A program made the position numbers and the translations under genes. DNA of 64,000 nt from Aquimarina sp. TRL1 (GTDB lineage: Bacteria; Bacteroidota; Bacteroidia; Flavobacteriales; Flavobacteriaceae). Below, in pieces: positions 63,776-64,000 of the stretch. The notes beneath the pieces were generated by a model. It did not search any database. It saw nothing but the letters and a program-made list of their open reading frames with translations, and was not told the origin of the DNA. Numbering within the stretch: position 1 is the first letter of the stretch; every line of letters starts with the position of its first letter. Where the stretch lies: NCBI RefSeq assembly GCF_013365535.1, contig NZ_CP053590.1, positions 3,710,501-3,774,500 on the forward strand. Direction: 5' to 3'.

Positions 63776-64000
63776 ATGAGAAAGAAAGTAGCTTTTTATA
63801 CACTAGGTTGTAAACTTAATTTTTCTGAGACTTCTACCATTGCCAGAAGTTTTGCAGATGAGAATTTTGATCGGGTAGATTTTTCCGACAATGCTGATAT
63901 TTATGTTATAAATACATGTTCGGTAACAGAAAATGCGGATAAAAGGTTTAAGACAATTGTAAAACAGGCTCAAAAAGTAAACCCTGAAGCATTTATTGCT
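63776..64000 (+). CDS. mtaB: tRNA (N6-threonylcarbamoyladenosine(37)-C2)-methylthiotransferase, 5' part
   Basis: 75 codons, cut by the window end. MRKKVAFYTLGCKLNFSETS is the start of the UPF0004 domain with the first cluster Cys in LGCKLNFSE, and the second in INTCSVTENADK; the radical-SAM and TRAM domains would follow. Methylthiolates t6A37 in tRNA using two 4Fe-4S clusters. Start ATG at 63776; the MtaB rather than MiaB or RimO type is suggested by GCKLN. Confidence 0.85.
   Translation, partial: MRKKVAFYTLGCKLNFSETSTIARSFADENFDRVDFSDNADIYVINTCSVTENADKRFKTIVKQAQKVNPEAFIA

Overview
The window is a stretch of AT-rich chromosome from a Bacteroidota bacterium, most likely a marine-type Flavobacteriaceae. 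The signs are a SusC/SusD pair, a sigma-70/FecR regulatory pair, DUF4199, DUF4302 and DUF4238 proteins, many Sec-type signal peptides and lipoboxes, and promoters of the Bacteroidota form (TTG about 19 nt before TAnnTTTG).

Layout. 1-2029: DJ-1/PfpI-like protein (cut by the window edge), an SDR oxidoreductase and an AraC regulator, with a two-half-site operator in front of the SDR. 2044-5211: a decayed chromosomal integron. It has three gene cassettes, each ending in an attC site with matching boundary bases, and a truncated tyrosine recombinase that has lost its catalytic tyrosine. 5470-25387: a run of exported degradative enzymes (S9 peptidase, BNR-propeller protein, S10 carboxypeptidase, TolB-propeller/amidohydrolase, M1 and M28 peptidases), interrupted by small unknown genes, a DUF1853 protein, a hybrid histidine kinase and a pirin. 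25771-35114: a SusC/SusD import locus with an HExxH lipoprotein and a DUF4302 lipoprotein, plus FecR and a divergent ECF sigma factor. 35293-44140: a CBM9-like lipoprotein, then a fatty-acid degradation regulon (marR-fadN-fadA-fadE and a separate fadD) that shares a palindromic operator. 44342-50270: purL, two small membrane proteins and an RsmB-type methyltransferase. 50426-53261: a BNR protein and a second ECF sigma operon with a putative membrane anti-sigma protein.

53480-54715 is the most unusual region. It holds no convincing gene but carries five tandem units with a period of 257-264 bp. Each has an AT-rich upstream box, a TATCTTT(A/G) -7 promoter element, a roughly 120-134 nt RNA with a 5' hairpin, a second hairpin, a strongly conserved 3' half and an intrinsic terminator. 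The hairpin sequences differ between copies while pairing is kept, so this looks like a tandem array of structured small RNA genes.

55064-64000: an MsbA-like ABC exporter, a phosphoglucomutase-type enzyme, a family 2 glycosyltransferase, a DUF4199 protein, ribosomal protein L31 type B, a GlmU-like left-handed beta-helix protein, a peptide-type ABC substrate-binding lipoprotein and the start of mtaB.

Functionally the window is dominated by extracellular protein/peptide breakdown and import, fatty-acid beta-oxidation, and housekeeping genes. The integron remnant and the RNA array are the two accessory features not explained by ordinary gene content. All calls rest on reading the sequence; no database search was possible.
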